From contig NZ_SOYS01000002.1 of the NCBI RefSeq assembly GCF_011808225.1, forward strand, positions 186,001 to 250,000: a stretch of DNA of 64,000 nucleotides. Direction: 5' to 3'. The notes below the pieces were generated by a model. The model searched no databases, had not been told where the DNA came from, and saw nothing but the letters and a program-made list of their open reading frames with translations. Below are positions 51,070 through 61,044 of the stretch, in pieces; position 1 is the first letter of the stretch; each line of letters begins with the position of its first letter. Position numbers and translations under genes: made by a program. The stretch comes from Cedecea colo (GTDB taxonomy: Bacteria; Pseudomonadota; Gammaproteobacteria; Enterobacterales; Enterobacteriaceae).

Positions 51070-52618
51070 TAGCAGGTAACTGGTAGCTCCAGGTTTCACT
51101 CAGTGTCCGATCGCCGTTGACCAGGGCCGCGCGCATTTCCGTCGGCTTTTTGTCGTCTTTGACTTTCACACGCATTGTCAAACGCCAGCCTTTGGTAACC
51201 GGGTTATAGCGCACCTGGTTATCAACGATTTCACCGTTATCGCCGATGCTGACCTGTGCGGTGATCGGCGTATCTTCCGGCAGATCTTTCATCGCCGCGC
51301 CGGTGTAATCCACCACAAAGGCGATAGTGCCATCTGGCTGACGAATCAGGTTCGACTGCTTCACATCACCCGTCGAACGGCGAGTCTGGGCAACATAGGC
51401 GTTATCCGGCGCATGCATTTTGTCTTCATCGCGGCTGAAGGTGATGGTGTATTTAAAGTTCATCTCCTTGCCCGGCTCCGGAAGCTGATCCGGGGTCCAG
51501 TAGGCCACGATGTTGTCATTAGTTTCGTCGTTGGTTGGGATTTCTACCAGCTCAACGCGACCTTTGCCCCAGTCGCCCTGCGGCGTAACCCAGGCGCTTG
51601 GTCGCTGGTCGTAGCGATCGTCCAGATCCTCAAAGCGCGAGAACTCGCGGCCACGCTGCAGCAGGCCAAAGCCCAACGGTTTTTCGGTAGCAAAGGAGCT
51701 TACCGCCAGGTGCTTTGGATTATTCAGCGGACGCCAGATCCACTCGTCGTTACCGGCATGGATGGACAGACCGTTGGAATCATGCAGCTCAGGACGGAAA
51801 TTGGTGGACGGCGACGGCTGATTCGGCCCAAAGAGGAACATACTGGTCAGCGGAGCGACGCCCAGCTTGCCCACTTTATCGCGCAGATAAACTTTAGACT
51901 GCACGTTTACCACGGTGTCACGCCCGGGCGTAATCACAAAGCGATAGGCGCCGGTTGCTCGCGGGGAATCAAGCAAAGCGTACAGCGTAAGCGTTTTCTC
52001 GCCGGTCTTTGGTCGTTCAATCCAGTATTCGCGAAAACGAGGGAACTCTTCGCCAGAAGGCAAAGCGGTATCGATAGCAAGGCCGCGCGCGGACAGACCG
52101 TAAACCTGGCCTGAGCCTATTACGCGGAAGTAACTCGCCCCGAGCATGCTGACAATTTCGTCGTTCTTATCTTTGCTGTTGATCGGATAGAGCACTTTGA
52201 ACCCGGCAAATCCGAGGTCCTTCACGGTGTCTTTATCGTGTTTAACGTTACCGAAATTAAAATAATCCGGGCTGTACTTGATCTTGTGGACAGCGCTTGC
52301 GGTCACTTCATTGATGGCAACCGGCGTGTCGAAGTACATGCCCTGATGGTAGAATTCAAGCTTGAACGGGGTCTTAAGCTTACTCCAGTAGGCTTTGTCA
52401 TGGTTGAACTGGATCTGCTGATAGTCCGCATATTTCATATCGCGAAATTGCGAAGGCAGATTGCTTTTCGGTGCTTCGTAGCTTTTGCCCGCTAATGTTT
52501 TCGCCTGTTTTGCGACATCATCGATAGTGAAGGCCCAAACCGTAGTAGTATAAAGGGACAACATCACTGCAATGCCCAGCCCACACATTTTCATCATTTT
52601 TGGTTTATGTTTCATATT
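51062..52618 (-). CDS. opgG: OpgG (MdoG), periplasmic glucan biosynthesis protein
   Basis: Periplasmic protein that branches the glucan with beta-1,6 links. About 518 aa from [10 protein letters not shown], or 512 from MMKMCGLG, which is nearer the E. coli 511; the signal ends TTTVWA before [10 protein letters not shown]. The core text ([31 protein letters not shown]) is nearly identical to E. coli. First gene of opgGH; the operon is divergent from opgC across 273 nt. Confidence 0.95.
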   Translation of the reverse strand, partial: NMKHKPKMMKMCGLGIAVMLSLYTTTVWAFTIDDVAKQAKTLAGKSYEAPKSNLPSQFRDMKYADYQQIQFNHDKAYWSKLKTPFKLEFYHQGMYFDTPVAINEVTASAVHKIKYSPDYFNFGNVKHDKDTVKDLGFAGFKVLYPINSKDKNDEIVSMLGASYFRVIGSGQVYGLSARGLAIDTALPSGEEFPRFREYWIERPKTGEKTLTLYALLDSPRATGAYRFVITPGRDTVVNVQSKVYLRDKVGKLGVAPLTSMFLFGPNQPSPSTNFRPELHDSNGLSIHAGNDEWIWRPLNNPKHLAVSSFATEKPLGFGLLQRGREFSRFEDLDDRYDQRPSAWVTPQGDWGKGRVELVEIPTNDETNDNIVAYWTPDQLPEPGKEMNFKYTITFSRDEDKMHAPDNAYVAQTRRSTGDVKQSNLIRQPDGTIAFVVDYTGAAMKDLPEDTPITAQVSIGDNGEIVDNQVRYNPVTKGWRLTMRVKVKDDKKPTEMRAALVNGDRTLSETWSYQLPANE

Positions 52619-52891
52619 AACCAGCACATCCCCCTTTGTGTGCTTAAAGCAATCCAATCCATTTTAATGGAAACTTCCGCTTTCCGACAACCAAATACCC
52701 GTATTGTTCAGCACGCTGGCTCAGGCTTTAAGCAAAAAAAGACAACTGCTTACGCTTTAAGACGTTACCCTGAAGACAGAATGTCACGGTTAGTGTAGGG
52801 TTGCCACGGAAAGTCATCCAAATTAGCCGTAGAGCCTGAAGGATAGCTATCTTAAGGATAAGACGATTAGTCCGATAATGTCTGGAGTATT

Positions 52892-54052
52892 ATGAGTAAC
52901 GCACCTCAGCAACGCGAATTTTTTCTGGATTCTATCCGGGCCTGGTTAATGTTATTGGGCATTCCATTCCATATCTCATTAATCTATTCAAGCCACAGCT
53001 GGCACGTGAACAGCGCCCTGCCCTCCTGGTGGCTGACCCTGTTTAATGACTTTATCCATGCCTTCCGCATGCAGGTATTTTTTGTCATTTCGGGTTATTT
53101 TTCTTATATGCTTTTTTTGCGCTACCCGCTTAAACGCTGGTGGAAAGTGCGCGTTGAGCGCGTCGGCATCCCAATGCTTACGGCAATCCCTCTGCTCACG
53201 CTGCCGCAGTTTCTGATGCTGCAATACGTTAACGGCAAAGCGGCGAACTGGCACAGGTTAACGGCTTATGAAAAATACAATACGCTGGTCTGGGAACTGA
53301 TTTCACATTTATGGTTTTTACTGGTGATGGTCGTATTAACGACAGTTTGTCTTATTTTGTTTAAAAAGATGAACAGATACGTTACGCGGCATAAAGAAAA
53401 TAACAGCGCATCCCTTTCCTTAGGAAGACTCTCAATTTTATTTCTCGCCTGCGGAATTTTATACGGCGCAATTCGCCGCCTGATTTTTATTATTTACGCC
53501 CCGTTATTAAGTGACGGGCTGTTTAATTTTGTGGTGATGCAGACGCTCTTTTACCTGCCGTTTTTCCTGCTCGGCGCGCTGGCCTTTACCCGCCCGAAAC
53601 TGAAGTCGTTATTCACCACGCCTTCTCCGTGGTGCTTCGTTGGCGCAGCGCTGGCCTTTGTCGCCTATCTGCTGAACCAACGCTATGGCAGCGGCGATGC
53701 GTGGATGTACGAAACCGAAAGCGTGATTACCATGCTGATGGGGCTATGGATGGTCAACGTGGTGTTTTCTCTGGGCCATAAATTGCTTAACTTCCACTCT
53801 CCACGCGTGACCTATTTCGTGAATGCATCGCTGTTTATCTATCTGGTGCATCATCCCCTGACGCTATTTTTCGGCGCGTTTATCACGCCGCATATCACCT
53901 CTAACACGCTTGGATTTATTGCCGGGTTAATATTTGTGGTGGGCATTGCTGTCCTGCTTTACGAAATGCATCTGCGCGTACCCGTGCTGCGTTTCCTGTT
54001 CTCTGGCAAGCCGCAGAATAAAGCCGCCAATGCGTCAAAATCCGCCGGATAA
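52892..54052 (+). CDS. opgC: OpgC (MdoC), glucan succinyltransferase
   Basis: Inner-membrane acyltransferase-3 family enzyme (386 aa; E. coli 385) that succinylates the glucans. About ten predicted membrane segments. The N-terminal [20 protein letters not shown] carries the conserved Asp/Arg/His pattern of this family. CTGGAGTATT precedes the ATG. Its stop codon directly abuts the stop codon of clsC on the other strand. Confidence 0.95.
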   Translation: MSNAPQQREFFLDSIRAWLMLLGIPFHISLIYSSHSWHVNSALPSWWLTLFNDFIHAFRMQVFFVISGYFSYMLFLRYPLKRWWKVRVERVGIPMLTAIPLLTLPQFLMLQYVNGKAANWHRLTAYEKYNTLVWELISHLWFLLVMVVLTTVCLILFKKMNRYVTRHKENNSASLSLGRLSILFLACGILYGAIRRLIFIIYAPLLSDGLFNFVVMQTLFYLPFFLLGALAFTRPKLKSLFTTPSPWCFVGAALAFVAYLLNQRYGSGDAWMYETESVITMLMGLWMVNVVFSLGHKLLNFHSPRVTYFVNASLFIYLVHHPLTLFFGAFITPHITSNTLGFIAGLIFVVGIAVLLYEMHLRVPVLRFLFSGKPQNKAANASKSAG

Positions 54053-55489
54053 TTATAACAGCCACTCTACCGGCAAACGGTAAACCAGCCTTACCAGCAC
54101 CCGCTGCCAGAAGCGGGTGTGGGGTTCTTTCTTCCAGACAATTTCTTTACCGCCGTGGTTTTCTACCCAGTTCACTCGACCCCAGCGATCGAGACGCAGC
54201 GTCCAGGCGGCGTCTCGTTGACTTTGACTAAAACGCGCATGGATATCTTCGGCAAGCGTGGCGCTTTCGATGACAAACCCCATTTCGGTATTCAGCATGG
54301 CAGAGCGCGGATCAAAGTTAAACGAGCCAATAAAAACCTGTCGCTTGTCCACGCTAAAAGTTTTGGCGTGCAGGCTCGAGCCCGAATTGCCGGTCAGCCC
54401 GCGGTCGTGGGGAATATCCCCTCCCTCATGCTGCGGCTTTAACTCGAAAAGCTTGACGCCGTGACGCAACAGCTTCTTTCGCCAGCGGGCATAGCCTGCA
54501 TGTACGGGCGCCACGTCATTGGCGGCGAGAGAGTTGGTCAGAATGGCGATTTTCACCCCTTTGCGTACCAGCCCCAGAATCTGCGCAATGCCCGCGCGGG
54601 TGGGCACAAAATAGGCTGAAATAATATCGATTTCCTGCTGCGGCTGCCCGATAACCTTCAGCAAACGTTGAGGCAGCAGCGTATGGTTGCGCGCTCTGCC
54701 CTGCCCTTTACGCGGATCGTCGCTTAGCAGTCTTGTTTTCGCCCAGTACATTTTTAGCGTGCGGGAAACCAGGTGCGTCGCAAACTGGCTGGTGGCCAGC
54801 CTGTCGAGATAGCGCCGGGCTATCGGATCTTCCCGCCAGTCATCAGGTAGCTGCACGCGCTGTTGCAGCGCTTCTTCGTCCATATCGAGCACTTTGTCCA
54901 GCGTCGAAACCGACTGGCAGCGCCAGTAACGCTCAAAATCCTGACACACCTCCGCGACAACCGGCCCCACGGCCAGCACGTCAAGATCGGAAAACAGCGG
55001 CTGTTCCCCTGCGCCAAAGTAGGCGTCGCCCACGTTGCGTCCGCCGATAATCGTTGTCTCACCGTCTACCGTGAAGCTTTTATTGTGCATGCGCCGGTTC
55101 AGGCGTGCGAAATCCGTAAGGTAGCCAATCGCACGGAACAGGCGAAACGAGAAAGGATTAAACAGGCGGATTTCAATATTCGGATGCGAATTCAGCAGCC
55201 GTAACGTGTCATCAAGACCGTTGGTATTGTTATCGTCCAATAGCAGGCGCACGTGCACGCCGCGTTCGGCGGCGGAGAGTAAGGCGCTGAATAACAGTCT
55301 GCCGGACATGTCGTCTTCCCAGATGTAATACTGCACATCGAGCGATTTTTCCGCCATGCCGCACAGCATGTAACGCGCGGCGAAGGCATCCAGGCTGTCC
55401 GCCAGCGTGTGGATCCCGCTGAGGCCGGGATGTTCAGCCGTCGTTGGCGCTATTGCCCGCCCCAGGCGGGTTGCGTGCTCATCTGTCAT
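54053..55489 (-). CDS. clsC: ClsC, cardiolipin synthase C
   Basis: Phospholipase-D type enzyme that makes cardiolipin from phosphatidylethanolamine and phosphatidylglycerol, assisted by YmdB in E. coli. 478 aa (E. coli 473). Two HKD motifs: HNKSFTVDGETTIIGGRN (about 135-152) and HAKTFSVDKRQVFIGSFN in the C-terminal half. The start MTDEHATRLG was chosen because its ATG is one base after the ymdB stop; upstream ATGs lie inside ymdB. Confidence 0.93.
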   Translation of the reverse strand: MTDEHATRLGRAIAPTTAEHPGLSGIHTLADSLDAFAARYMLCGMAEKSLDVQYYIWEDDMSGRLLFSALLSAAERGVHVRLLLDDNNTNGLDDTLRLLNSHPNIEIRLFNPFSFRLFRAIGYLTDFARLNRRMHNKSFTVDGETTIIGGRNVGDAYFGAGEQPLFSDLDVLAVGPVVAEVCQDFERYWRCQSVSTLDKVLDMDEEALQQRVQLPDDWREDPIARRYLDRLATSQFATHLVSRTLKMYWAKTRLLSDDPRKGQGRARNHTLLPQRLLKVIGQPQQEIDIISAYFVPTRAGIAQILGLVRKGVKIAILTNSLAANDVAPVHAGYARWRKKLLRHGVKLFELKPQHEGGDIPHDRGLTGNSGSSLHAKTFSVDKRQVFIGSFNFDPRSAMLNTEMGFVIESATLAEDIHARFSQSQRDAAWTLRLDRWGRVNWVENHGGKEIVWKKEPHTRFWQRVLVRLVYRLPVEWLL

Positions 55490-55490
55490 A

Positions 55491-56015
55491 TTAAAGCTGA
55501 GCAAGATAGCGTTCATAGATGCGGGCGTTTTCATCGTCAAAACAGACAAAAACCACCTCTTCAGGTAACGGCCTGATGCCGATATATTTATAAACTACAT
55601 CAACCGCAATGCGCGCCGCCTGCTCCTTAGGGTAGCCGTACACGCCGGTGCTGATAGCGGGAAAAGCAATGGTGCGATAGCCGTTTGCCGCGGCTAAATC
55701 CAGGCAGTGACGATAGGCCTGCGCAAGCAATTCGGCTTCTTGATGTTCACCGCCGTGCCATACCGGCCCCACCGTATGAATTATCGCTTTTACCGGAATA
55801 TTCCCGGCTTCGGTAATCACCGCGTGACCCGTGGCGCATTCGCCCTGCTGCGCAACGACTGTTTTGCAGGCCGCCAGTAGCGCAGGGCCAGCAGCCCGAT
55901 GAATGGCGCCGTCCACGCCGCCTCCGCCCATCAGAGATGAGTTGGCCGCATTCACAATGACATCCACGTCGACGTTTGTGATATCGCCCTGAATTACCGA
56001 CATTCGTTCACTCAT
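55491..56015 (-). CDS. ymdB: YmdB, O-acetyl-ADP-ribose deacetylase (macrodomain)
   Basis: Macrodomain protein of 174 aa (E. coli 177) that hydrolyses O-acetyl-ADP-ribose and in E. coli inhibits RNase III and boosts ClsC activity. The ADP-ribose loop is [20 protein letters not shown]; a second loop is [28 protein letters not shown] precedes the ATG. It forms an operon with clsC. The upstream neighbour differs from E. coli K-12 (ymdA and csg): here it is the aryl-polyene cluster. Confidence 0.95.
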   Translation of the reverse strand: MSERMSVIQGDITNVDVDVIVNAANSSLMGGGGVDGAIHRAAGPALLAACKTVVAQQGECATGHAVITEAGNIPVKAIIHTVGPVWHGGEHQEAELLAQAYRHCLDLAAANGYRTIAFPAISTGVYGYPKEQAARIAVDVVYKYIGIRPLPEEVVFVCFDDENARIYERYLAQL

Positions 56016-56138
56016 TGGGAAACCTCCAGTTAGTCTTTGATAATAGTCTAAACTTAGCCAGCAACTTTCGTATATTACTTACTGTCTGTGTTTGCTGGAG
56101 CCTTGCGCAATGACGCTGGAAAAGTTAAACGGCGTTCC

Positions 56139-56744
56139 TTAACAGAGTTCAAGCTCGGGGGAAAATTGCGCAGGAAAAGACTTAGTGCCGCAGCAGGCAA
56201 TCAGCGTGTTATGAACGGTTAAGTGGGTAAGGTGACGGCCCGGCGGACAAAGCGTTTCAAGCGGAAGCCTTAACGAATCCATTTGCCAGACCGTTCCGCC
56301 CTGCTGTTTTAGCACGGCTTCATGGGCGGTCCATAATGTCCAGAACGCGGGAAGCTGCTCGTCAGACGGCAACGCGGCCAGCCAGGCGTAAAGCGCCGGA
56401 GCAAAGCTGTGCTGCGCCACGGCCAGAAAACGCTTTCGCGGGCGCAGCAGCTCAATATCGCAGCCTACCGCCTCTTTGCCCACCAGCACCGCAACGCTGG
56501 TCGCGCTATTGCTGATATTAAAATGCGGCAGTTGAGGATGGTATGGTTTGCCGTGCGGGCCTGCCGCAAGCTTCGGCAGCGCCTCTTCTTCTAACAGCAT
56601 CGCCAGCAGAATTCTGCCTGCAAGCCAGACGGGACGACGTTTCCCATCCGGCGCCGTTGCGATTAATTCAGGCGAGAGCCAGCGTGCAGCCTGTTCGTTA
56701 TCACTCAGGCGCGCAACGGAGCCAAACGCCAGCCGGTAACCCAT
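56139..56744 (-). CDS. 4'-phosphopantetheinyl transferase (Sfp/EntD type) of the APE operon
   Basis: Transfers phosphopantetheine from CoA to carrier proteins; the expected partners are the APE acyl carrier proteins outside the window. 201 aa. Family motifs in order: PHFNISNS (73-80), VGCDIE (93-98; Mg ligands Asp96 and Glu98) and WTAHEAVLK (138-146; Glu142, Lys146). The usual Lys of W-x-x-KE is His141 here. Its ATG overlaps the apeR stop by one base (TAATG), so it is the last gene of the APE transcript. No clear terminator is visible in the 123 nt before ymdB. Confidence 0.85.
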   Translation of the reverse strand: MGYRLAFGSVARLSDNEQAARWLSPELIATAPDGKRRPVWLAGRILLAMLLEEEALPKLAAGPHGKPYHPQLPHFNISNSATSVAVLVGKEAVGCDIELLRPRKRFLAVAQHSFAPALYAWLAALPSDEQLPAFWTLWTAHEAVLKQQGGTVWQMDSLRLPLETLCPPGRHLTHLTVHNTLIACCGTKSFPAQFSPELELC

Positions 56745-57973
56745 TACGGCCAGCGGCGCAGCACGAGCGAAGTGTTGATGCCGCCGAAGGCAAAATTATT
56801 GCTCTGCACAAATTCTGTCTCCAGGCGACGCGCGCTGCCCATAATGTAATCCAGCTCGCCGCAGGCATCGTCGGGGTTATGCAGGTTCAGCGTTTCGGCA
56901 AACCAGCCTTCGTTCATCATCCCGATGCTCATCCAGGCTTCTAACGCGCCGCACGCTCCCAGCGTATGGCCCAGATAGCTTTTCAGCGAGGAGACTGGCG
57001 TGTTTGCGCCAAACACGGCGGCGGTCGCCTGCGTTTCCGCAATATCACCGCGATCTGTCGCCGTGCCGTGCGCGCAGACGTAGCCAATATCACTTGCGGC
57101 AAGCCCGGCGGTATGCAGGCCGCGCTCGATACAAACCTGCATGGTTTCTTTCTGCGGCTGAGTGATGTGCGCGGCATCGCAGTTAGTGTGAAAACCGATT
57201 ATTTCTGCATAGATCTTCGCTCCGCGCGCCTGCGCATGGTCGAGATCCTCCAGGATCAGCGTCCCCGCGCCTTCACCGATTACCAGCCCGTCGCGCTGCT
57301 TGTCGAACGGCGAAGGCGTGCTATGCGGGCGATCGTTGCGCTGACTGGTGGCAAACAGCGTGTCGAATACGGCCGCTTCCGACGGACAAAGCTCTTCGGC
57401 GCCTCCCGCCACCATCACGGTTTGATAGCCATGACGGATAGCTTCCCAGGCGTAGCCGATAGCCTGGCTGCCGGACGTACAGGCGCTGGAAGTCGGGATC
57501 ACTCGTCCACGCAGGCCGAAAAACAGCCCGGTATTTACGGCTGCCGTGTGCGGCATCATCTGCACGTAAGTTGTGCCGGTGATATTGCGGGTGTGCTTTT
57601 CGGTGAGCATAGTGGCAAATTCGCTGACCGGCCCGGTGCTGCCCGTTGAAGAGCCGTAGGCGATGCCCGTAGCGCCGCTGGTTAGCACCGGATCGTCGAG
57701 CAAGCCTGCCTGCTCAAGCGCCAGCTCCGTTGCCCGCGTTGCCATCAGCGAAACACGACCCATGGCGCGAATACGTTTACGGGTATAGTGAGCCGGCAGC
57801 GCAAAATTATCGGCTGGCGCGCCAAGCAGAGTGTTCAGCCCGTCGTAAACCTGCCATTCCGGCATGCTACGTACGGCGTTTTTGCCCGATCTCAGCCCGC
57901 TGGAAACGTCCTGCCAGTTTTCGCCAAATGCGGTGACGCCGCCCATACCTGTTACGACTACGCGACGGATCAC
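56744..57973 (-). CDS. apeR: ApeR-like beta-ketoacyl-ACP synthase
   Basis: FabF-type ketosynthase of the aryl-polyene pathway, 409 aa. The full triad is present: Cys165 (SSACTSGSQ), His302 (CAHGTATDRGD) and His336 (YLGHTLGAC), so it should be active. It starts with GTG, overlapping the apeQ stop by 4 nt (GTGA). The gene order L-M-N-O-P-Q-R agrees with the E. coli CFT073 ape cluster, where ApeR is the second ketosynthase, not part of the ApeO-ApeC dimer; its precise step is less certain. Confidence 0.85.
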   Translation of the reverse strand: MIRRVVVTGMGGVTAFGENWQDVSSGLRSGKNAVRSMPEWQVYDGLNTLLGAPADNFALPAHYTRKRIRAMGRVSLMATRATELALEQAGLLDDPVLTSGATGIAYGSSTGSTGPVSEFATMLTEKHTRNITGTTYVQMMPHTAAVNTGLFFGLRGRVIPTSSACTSGSQAIGYAWEAIRHGYQTVMVAGGAEELCPSEAAVFDTLFATSQRNDRPHSTPSPFDKQRDGLVIGEGAGTLILEDLDHAQARGAKIYAEIIGFHTNCDAAHITQPQKETMQVCIERGLHTAGLAASDIGYVCAHGTATDRGDIAETQATAAVFGANTPVSSLKSYLGHTLGACGALEAWMSIGMMNEGWFAETLNLHNPDDACGELDYIMGSARRLETEFVQSNNFAFGGINTSLVLRRWP

Positions 57974-58701
57974 AGCATACCTCCGTTAATGGAGATGACC
58001 TGGCGGGTCACGTAGCCCGCCACAGAAGACATCAGGTAACGCGCAAGCCCGGCGACCTCTTCCGCTTGCCCCATGCGTTGTAAAGGGATCAAACGCATCG
58101 CTTCCTTGAGCGCGGTCTCTTCCATCTCAATCATGCCGGTATCGATAAGCCCGGGTGCGATGCAGTTAACGGTAATTTTACGTTTCGCCAGCTCAACGGC
58201 CAGCGCTTTGGTAGCGCCAATGATGCCCGCTTTCGCCGCGCTGTAATTCACCTGGCCGCGATTGCCCATCAGACCGGAAACGGACGACAGCGTAATAATT
58301 CGCCCGCCGTCGCGCAGGCCGATCATCGGCATCACGCACGGCTGGATAACGTTATAGAAGCTATCAAGATTGGTATGAATAACGCCGTCCCAGTCTTCTT
58401 CGCTAAGCGCCGGGAACGCGCCGTCGCGCGCCACGCCTGCGTTATTGACCAGGCCCCAGTACGCGCCGTGAGCGTCTATATCCGCCTCAAGCGTCGCACG
58501 GCATTGGGCGCGGTCGCGGCTGTCGAACTGTATCAGCCGCCCCTTTCCGCCCTGCTCTTCAATCTGCGTTAGCGTCTGCTGCGCGCCTTCCCTGTCGCGG
58601 TGATAATGCACCAACACGCTAAAGCCGTCGGCCGCAAGTCCACCGGCAATCGCCCTGCCGATACCTTTGCTGGCACCGGTCACCAGTACTGTTCTTGTCA
58701 T
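57970..58701 (-). CDS. apeQ: ApeQ-like 3-ketoacyl-ACP reductase
   Basis: FabG-type SDR of 243 aa that reduces the ketone after each condensation. The cofactor motif is TGASKGIG (8-15), NNAG at 86-89, catalytic Asn111, Ser139/140, Tyr153 and Lys157 (NYSAAKAG). It overlaps apeR by 4 nt but, unlike all other joints in the operon, is separated from apeP by 156 nt occupied by a palindromic repeat. Confidence 0.87.
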   Translation of the reverse strand: MTRTVLVTGASKGIGRAIAGGLAADGFSVLVHYHRDREGAQQTLTQIEEQGGKGRLIQFDSRDRAQCRATLEADIDAHGAYWGLVNNAGVARDGAFPALSEEDWDGVIHTNLDSFYNVIQPCVMPMIGLRDGGRIITLSSVSGLMGNRGQVNYSAAKAGIIGATKALAVELAKRKITVNCIAPGLIDTGMIEMEETALKEAMRLIPLQRMGQAEEVAGLARYLMSSVAGYVTRQVISINGGML

Positions 58702-58713
58702 ATCTGCTATCCC

Positions 58714-58855
58714 ATCAAATTGCTGATAAAAAAAGAAAAAACGTGGTTTTTCCTCTTTGCAGTTATCAGCAGCAAATCAATCAATTGATTTTGCTTGTTT
58801 TTTAAATGACGACACCCTTTAATTTTGTGACGCCCGGAGGTTTGTCATTCGTCTC
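58714..58855 (-). repeat. ~140-bp palindromic repeat inside the APE operon
   Basis: Read on the minus strand it starts GAGACGAATGACAAACCTCC, carries AAAATCAATTGATTGATTTG, then GAGGAAAAACCACGTTTTTT, and ends TTTATCAGCAATTTGAT. At 142 bp it aligns end to end with the yceI-trhO copy (141 bp). Duplicated flanking hairpins are absent here. It fills nearly all of the apeP-apeQ gap, in the same orientation as the transcript. Confidence 0.85.
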
Positions 58856-58857
58856 AA

Positions 58858-59316
58858 TTAAAATAGTTGTTCTAATTCGTTTTTATCCGGCTGATAGGTA
58901 TTTACCCGCCCGCTAGCCATAAGCTGGTTATTGGCGAGAATCGCCCCTTCAAAACTGCCTATTTTTTCATCGCGCATTAAAAGCGTAACCTGGCAGTCCA
59001 GGAGCGTATTCGCCGGGAATTTACCCTCCGGACAACGCAGCCCGCGTCCACCAAGCAACATGCCTACCCCAACCGACGCCTCACCCGCGTTCATAGTATG
59101 CCAGCCCGACCACACGCCTACCGTCTGCGCGATAATTTCAATGGCAAACCAGCCGGGCAGCATACCTTCGTCATCCAGGAAAGGGGCCAGCACGCCGTCG
59201 GCGCTCACGCTTACCTGGCAATGGGCCGAATCCGGCGTAACGTCAATAACCCTGTCCAGCAGGCACATCGGCGCTTCGTGGGGCAAATAGCGTTGCGGGG
59301 CAAGGTAGTCAGTCAC
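58858..59316 (-). CDS. apeP: ApeP-like hot-dog dehydratase
   Basis: 3-hydroxyacyl-ACP dehydratase subunit of 152 aa. The start LPHEAPMCLLDRV has the catalytic-type His13, and LPGWFAIEIIAQTVGVWSG carries Glu60. In characterised APE systems ApeP works with ApeI as a heteromeric dehydratase; ApeI would be upstream, beyond the window. Its start overlaps the apeO stop by 8 nt. Confidence 0.85.
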   Translation of the reverse strand: MTDYLAPQRYLPHEAPMCLLDRVIDVTPDSAHCQVSVSADGVLAPFLDDEGMLPGWFAIEIIAQTVGVWSGWHTMNAGEASVGVGMLLGGRGLRCPEGKFPANTLLDCQVTLLMRDEKIGSFEGAILANNQLMASGRVNTYQPDKNELEQLF

Positions 59317-60466
59317 GAATGGCTCCCAGAATCAGAGTGGCGTTGTTGCCGCCAAAAGCAAAAGAATTGGACAGCATTACCGGTTTGTAATCGGCCCGCG
59401 GCGTGGTTAATAAACCACAGGGCGTGAGTTCAGGATCCTGCGTTGCATCGGTAAAATTCTGTGCAGGCAACGGCAGGCCGCGAGTCAACATTAAATAGCA
59501 AAGCACCGCTTCACAAGCGCCCGCAGCTCCCAGCGTATGTCCGGTAAGATGCTTGGTTGAACTGCCCGGCACGCTTTCGCCAAACAGCTTGTGGATAACG
59601 TTGGCTTCAATCTCGTCATTTAAGCGCGTGGCGGTGCCGTGCATATTGATATAACCGATATCAGCCGCGGTTAAGCCCGCGTGCTGCATGGCCATTTCAA
59701 TAGCGCGGATCGCGCCCAGACCTTCAGGATGCGGGGCCGACATATGCCAGGCATCGGATGATTCGCCCACGCCAAGCAGCTGCACCGGGCCATGTTCACG
59801 GCTCAGCAGTATCAGCGCGGCAGCTTCGCCGATGGTGATGCCGTTACGTTCGGCGCTGAAAGGCTGGCAGAGTCGCTCGCTCAGGGATTCCAGGCTGTTA
59901 AAACCGTTGACGGGCATGCGGCTTAACGTGTCCGCGCCGCCGACAATCGCAGCATCCACCATGCCGGAATCAATCAGCCGCTTACCGGTAATGACCGCCC
60001 GCGCGCTGGATGAACAGGCCGTAGAAATCGTCAGCGCCGGGCCGAAAAGCTCAAGGTATTCGCTGACGAAACGCGACGGATCGCCCAGCTCCTGCTGGCC
60101 GTAGTGATATGTATCGTTACGCCCGCTCACCTGGCGATCGGCTTCATCCAGCCCGGATGTGCTGGTGCCCAGCACCACGGCCACGCGATCCCGTCCATAG
60201 CGGGCAATAGCTTCGTCAACCTGCGGCTGAATCTGGGCGAGCGCGGCCAGCAAAAGCCGGTTGTTGCGGCTGTTATACTGAGGAAGATGTTCGGGAACGG
60301 CCGGCAGCTCGCCCGTGACGCGCCCGACCCAGCATTCGCCCTGCTGCAACCAGCTATCTTTGTCTGGCGCCATGCCCGGCGCCTCTCCTGCGACCAGGTT
60401 GGCGGCAATTTCATCAAGCGTATTTCCCATCGCGTTGAGCATGCCGACGGCGGTGAATGAAATCAT
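59309..60466 (-). CDS. apeO: ApeO-like beta-ketoacyl-ACP synthase
   Basis: 385-aa ketosynthase with the full triad: Cys151 (STACSSSAR), His276 (NMHGTATRLND) and His310 (LTGHTLGAAGA). In known systems ApeO pairs with the chain-length factor ApeC and does the polyene extension. It overlaps apeN by 4 nt and apeP by 8 nt. Confidence 0.87.
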   Translation of the reverse strand: MISFTAVGMLNAMGNTLDEIAANLVAGEAPGMAPDKDSWLQQGECWVGRVTGELPAVPEHLPQYNSRNNRLLLAALAQIQPQVDEAIARYGRDRVAVVLGTSTSGLDEADRQVSGRNDTYHYGQQELGDPSRFVSEYLELFGPALTISTACSSSARAVITGKRLIDSGMVDAAIVGGADTLSRMPVNGFNSLESLSERLCQPFSAERNGITIGEAAALILLSREHGPVQLLGVGESSDAWHMSAPHPEGLGAIRAIEMAMQHAGLTAADIGYINMHGTATRLNDEIEANVIHKLFGESVPGSSTKHLTGHTLGAAGACEAVLCYLMLTRGLPLPAQNFTDATQDPELTPCGLLTTPRADYKPVMLSNSFAFGGNNATLILGAIRD

Positions 60467-61044
60467 GATTGATTGTCCAGATGTTGGATAGCGATGGTGT
60501 AGCCAAAGCGATGATGCTGAATACTGACCGGCTGGCGGCTACCGTCACGGATCAGGTACTGCACCGTCTCGATAAGCCCGTTATTCTCATCGCGCAGCTC
60601 ACGGCGCGAGCCGATATCTTTTAGCGTCCAGCCTTCCGGCAACTGCGGCTGCCAGGCGGCAATCGGCCAGTAGCTCAGCATGATATCGGCAAGCACCTGG
60701 CTTGCCGGCGGCAGCTCCGGCAGGGTAATGGACTGCTCGGTTTGCACACCCTTGCTGTCATAGGTAAGGCGGAACAAACGGATCCCCAGCGGCGACAGCC
60801 CGGCCAGCATAATTTTCTGATTATCGGCATTGAGCAGAACCATCAGCGACTGCGTTTTCCCTTTCACCCGCGCGGTCAACAGCTGCTGCTGGCTGATGGC
60901 TGGCGTGATGCCCGGCGCGGGGAGCGTCACCAGCGTACCCGCTTTGAGCCATGCCTGCGGTCGGGTCGGATCCTGTTTCGGCGTGCTACAGGCGCTGAGC
61001 AAGATGGCGCTGAGCAGCAGGATCAGCGTGCGTAGTCTGGTCAT
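60463..61044 (-). CDS. apeN: ApeN-like DUF3261 lipoprotein
   Basis: 193-aa predicted lipoprotein; signal MTRLRTLILLLSAILL, lipobox LLSAC with cysteine 19. The DUF3261 body includes MLSYWPIAAWQPQLPEGW. Role unknown but constantly linked to APE clusters, probably in outer-membrane delivery of the polyene lipid. It overlaps both neighbours by 4 nt. Confidence 0.85.
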   Translation of the reverse strand: MTRLRTLILLLSAILLSACSTPKQDPTRPQAWLKAGTLVTLPAPGITPAISQQQLLTARVKGKTQSLMVLLNADNQKIMLAGLSPLGIRLFRLTYDSKGVQTEQSITLPELPPASQVLADIMLSYWPIAAWQPQLPEGWTLKDIGSRRELRDENNGLIETVQYLIRDGSRQPVSIQHHRFGYTIAIQHLDNQS

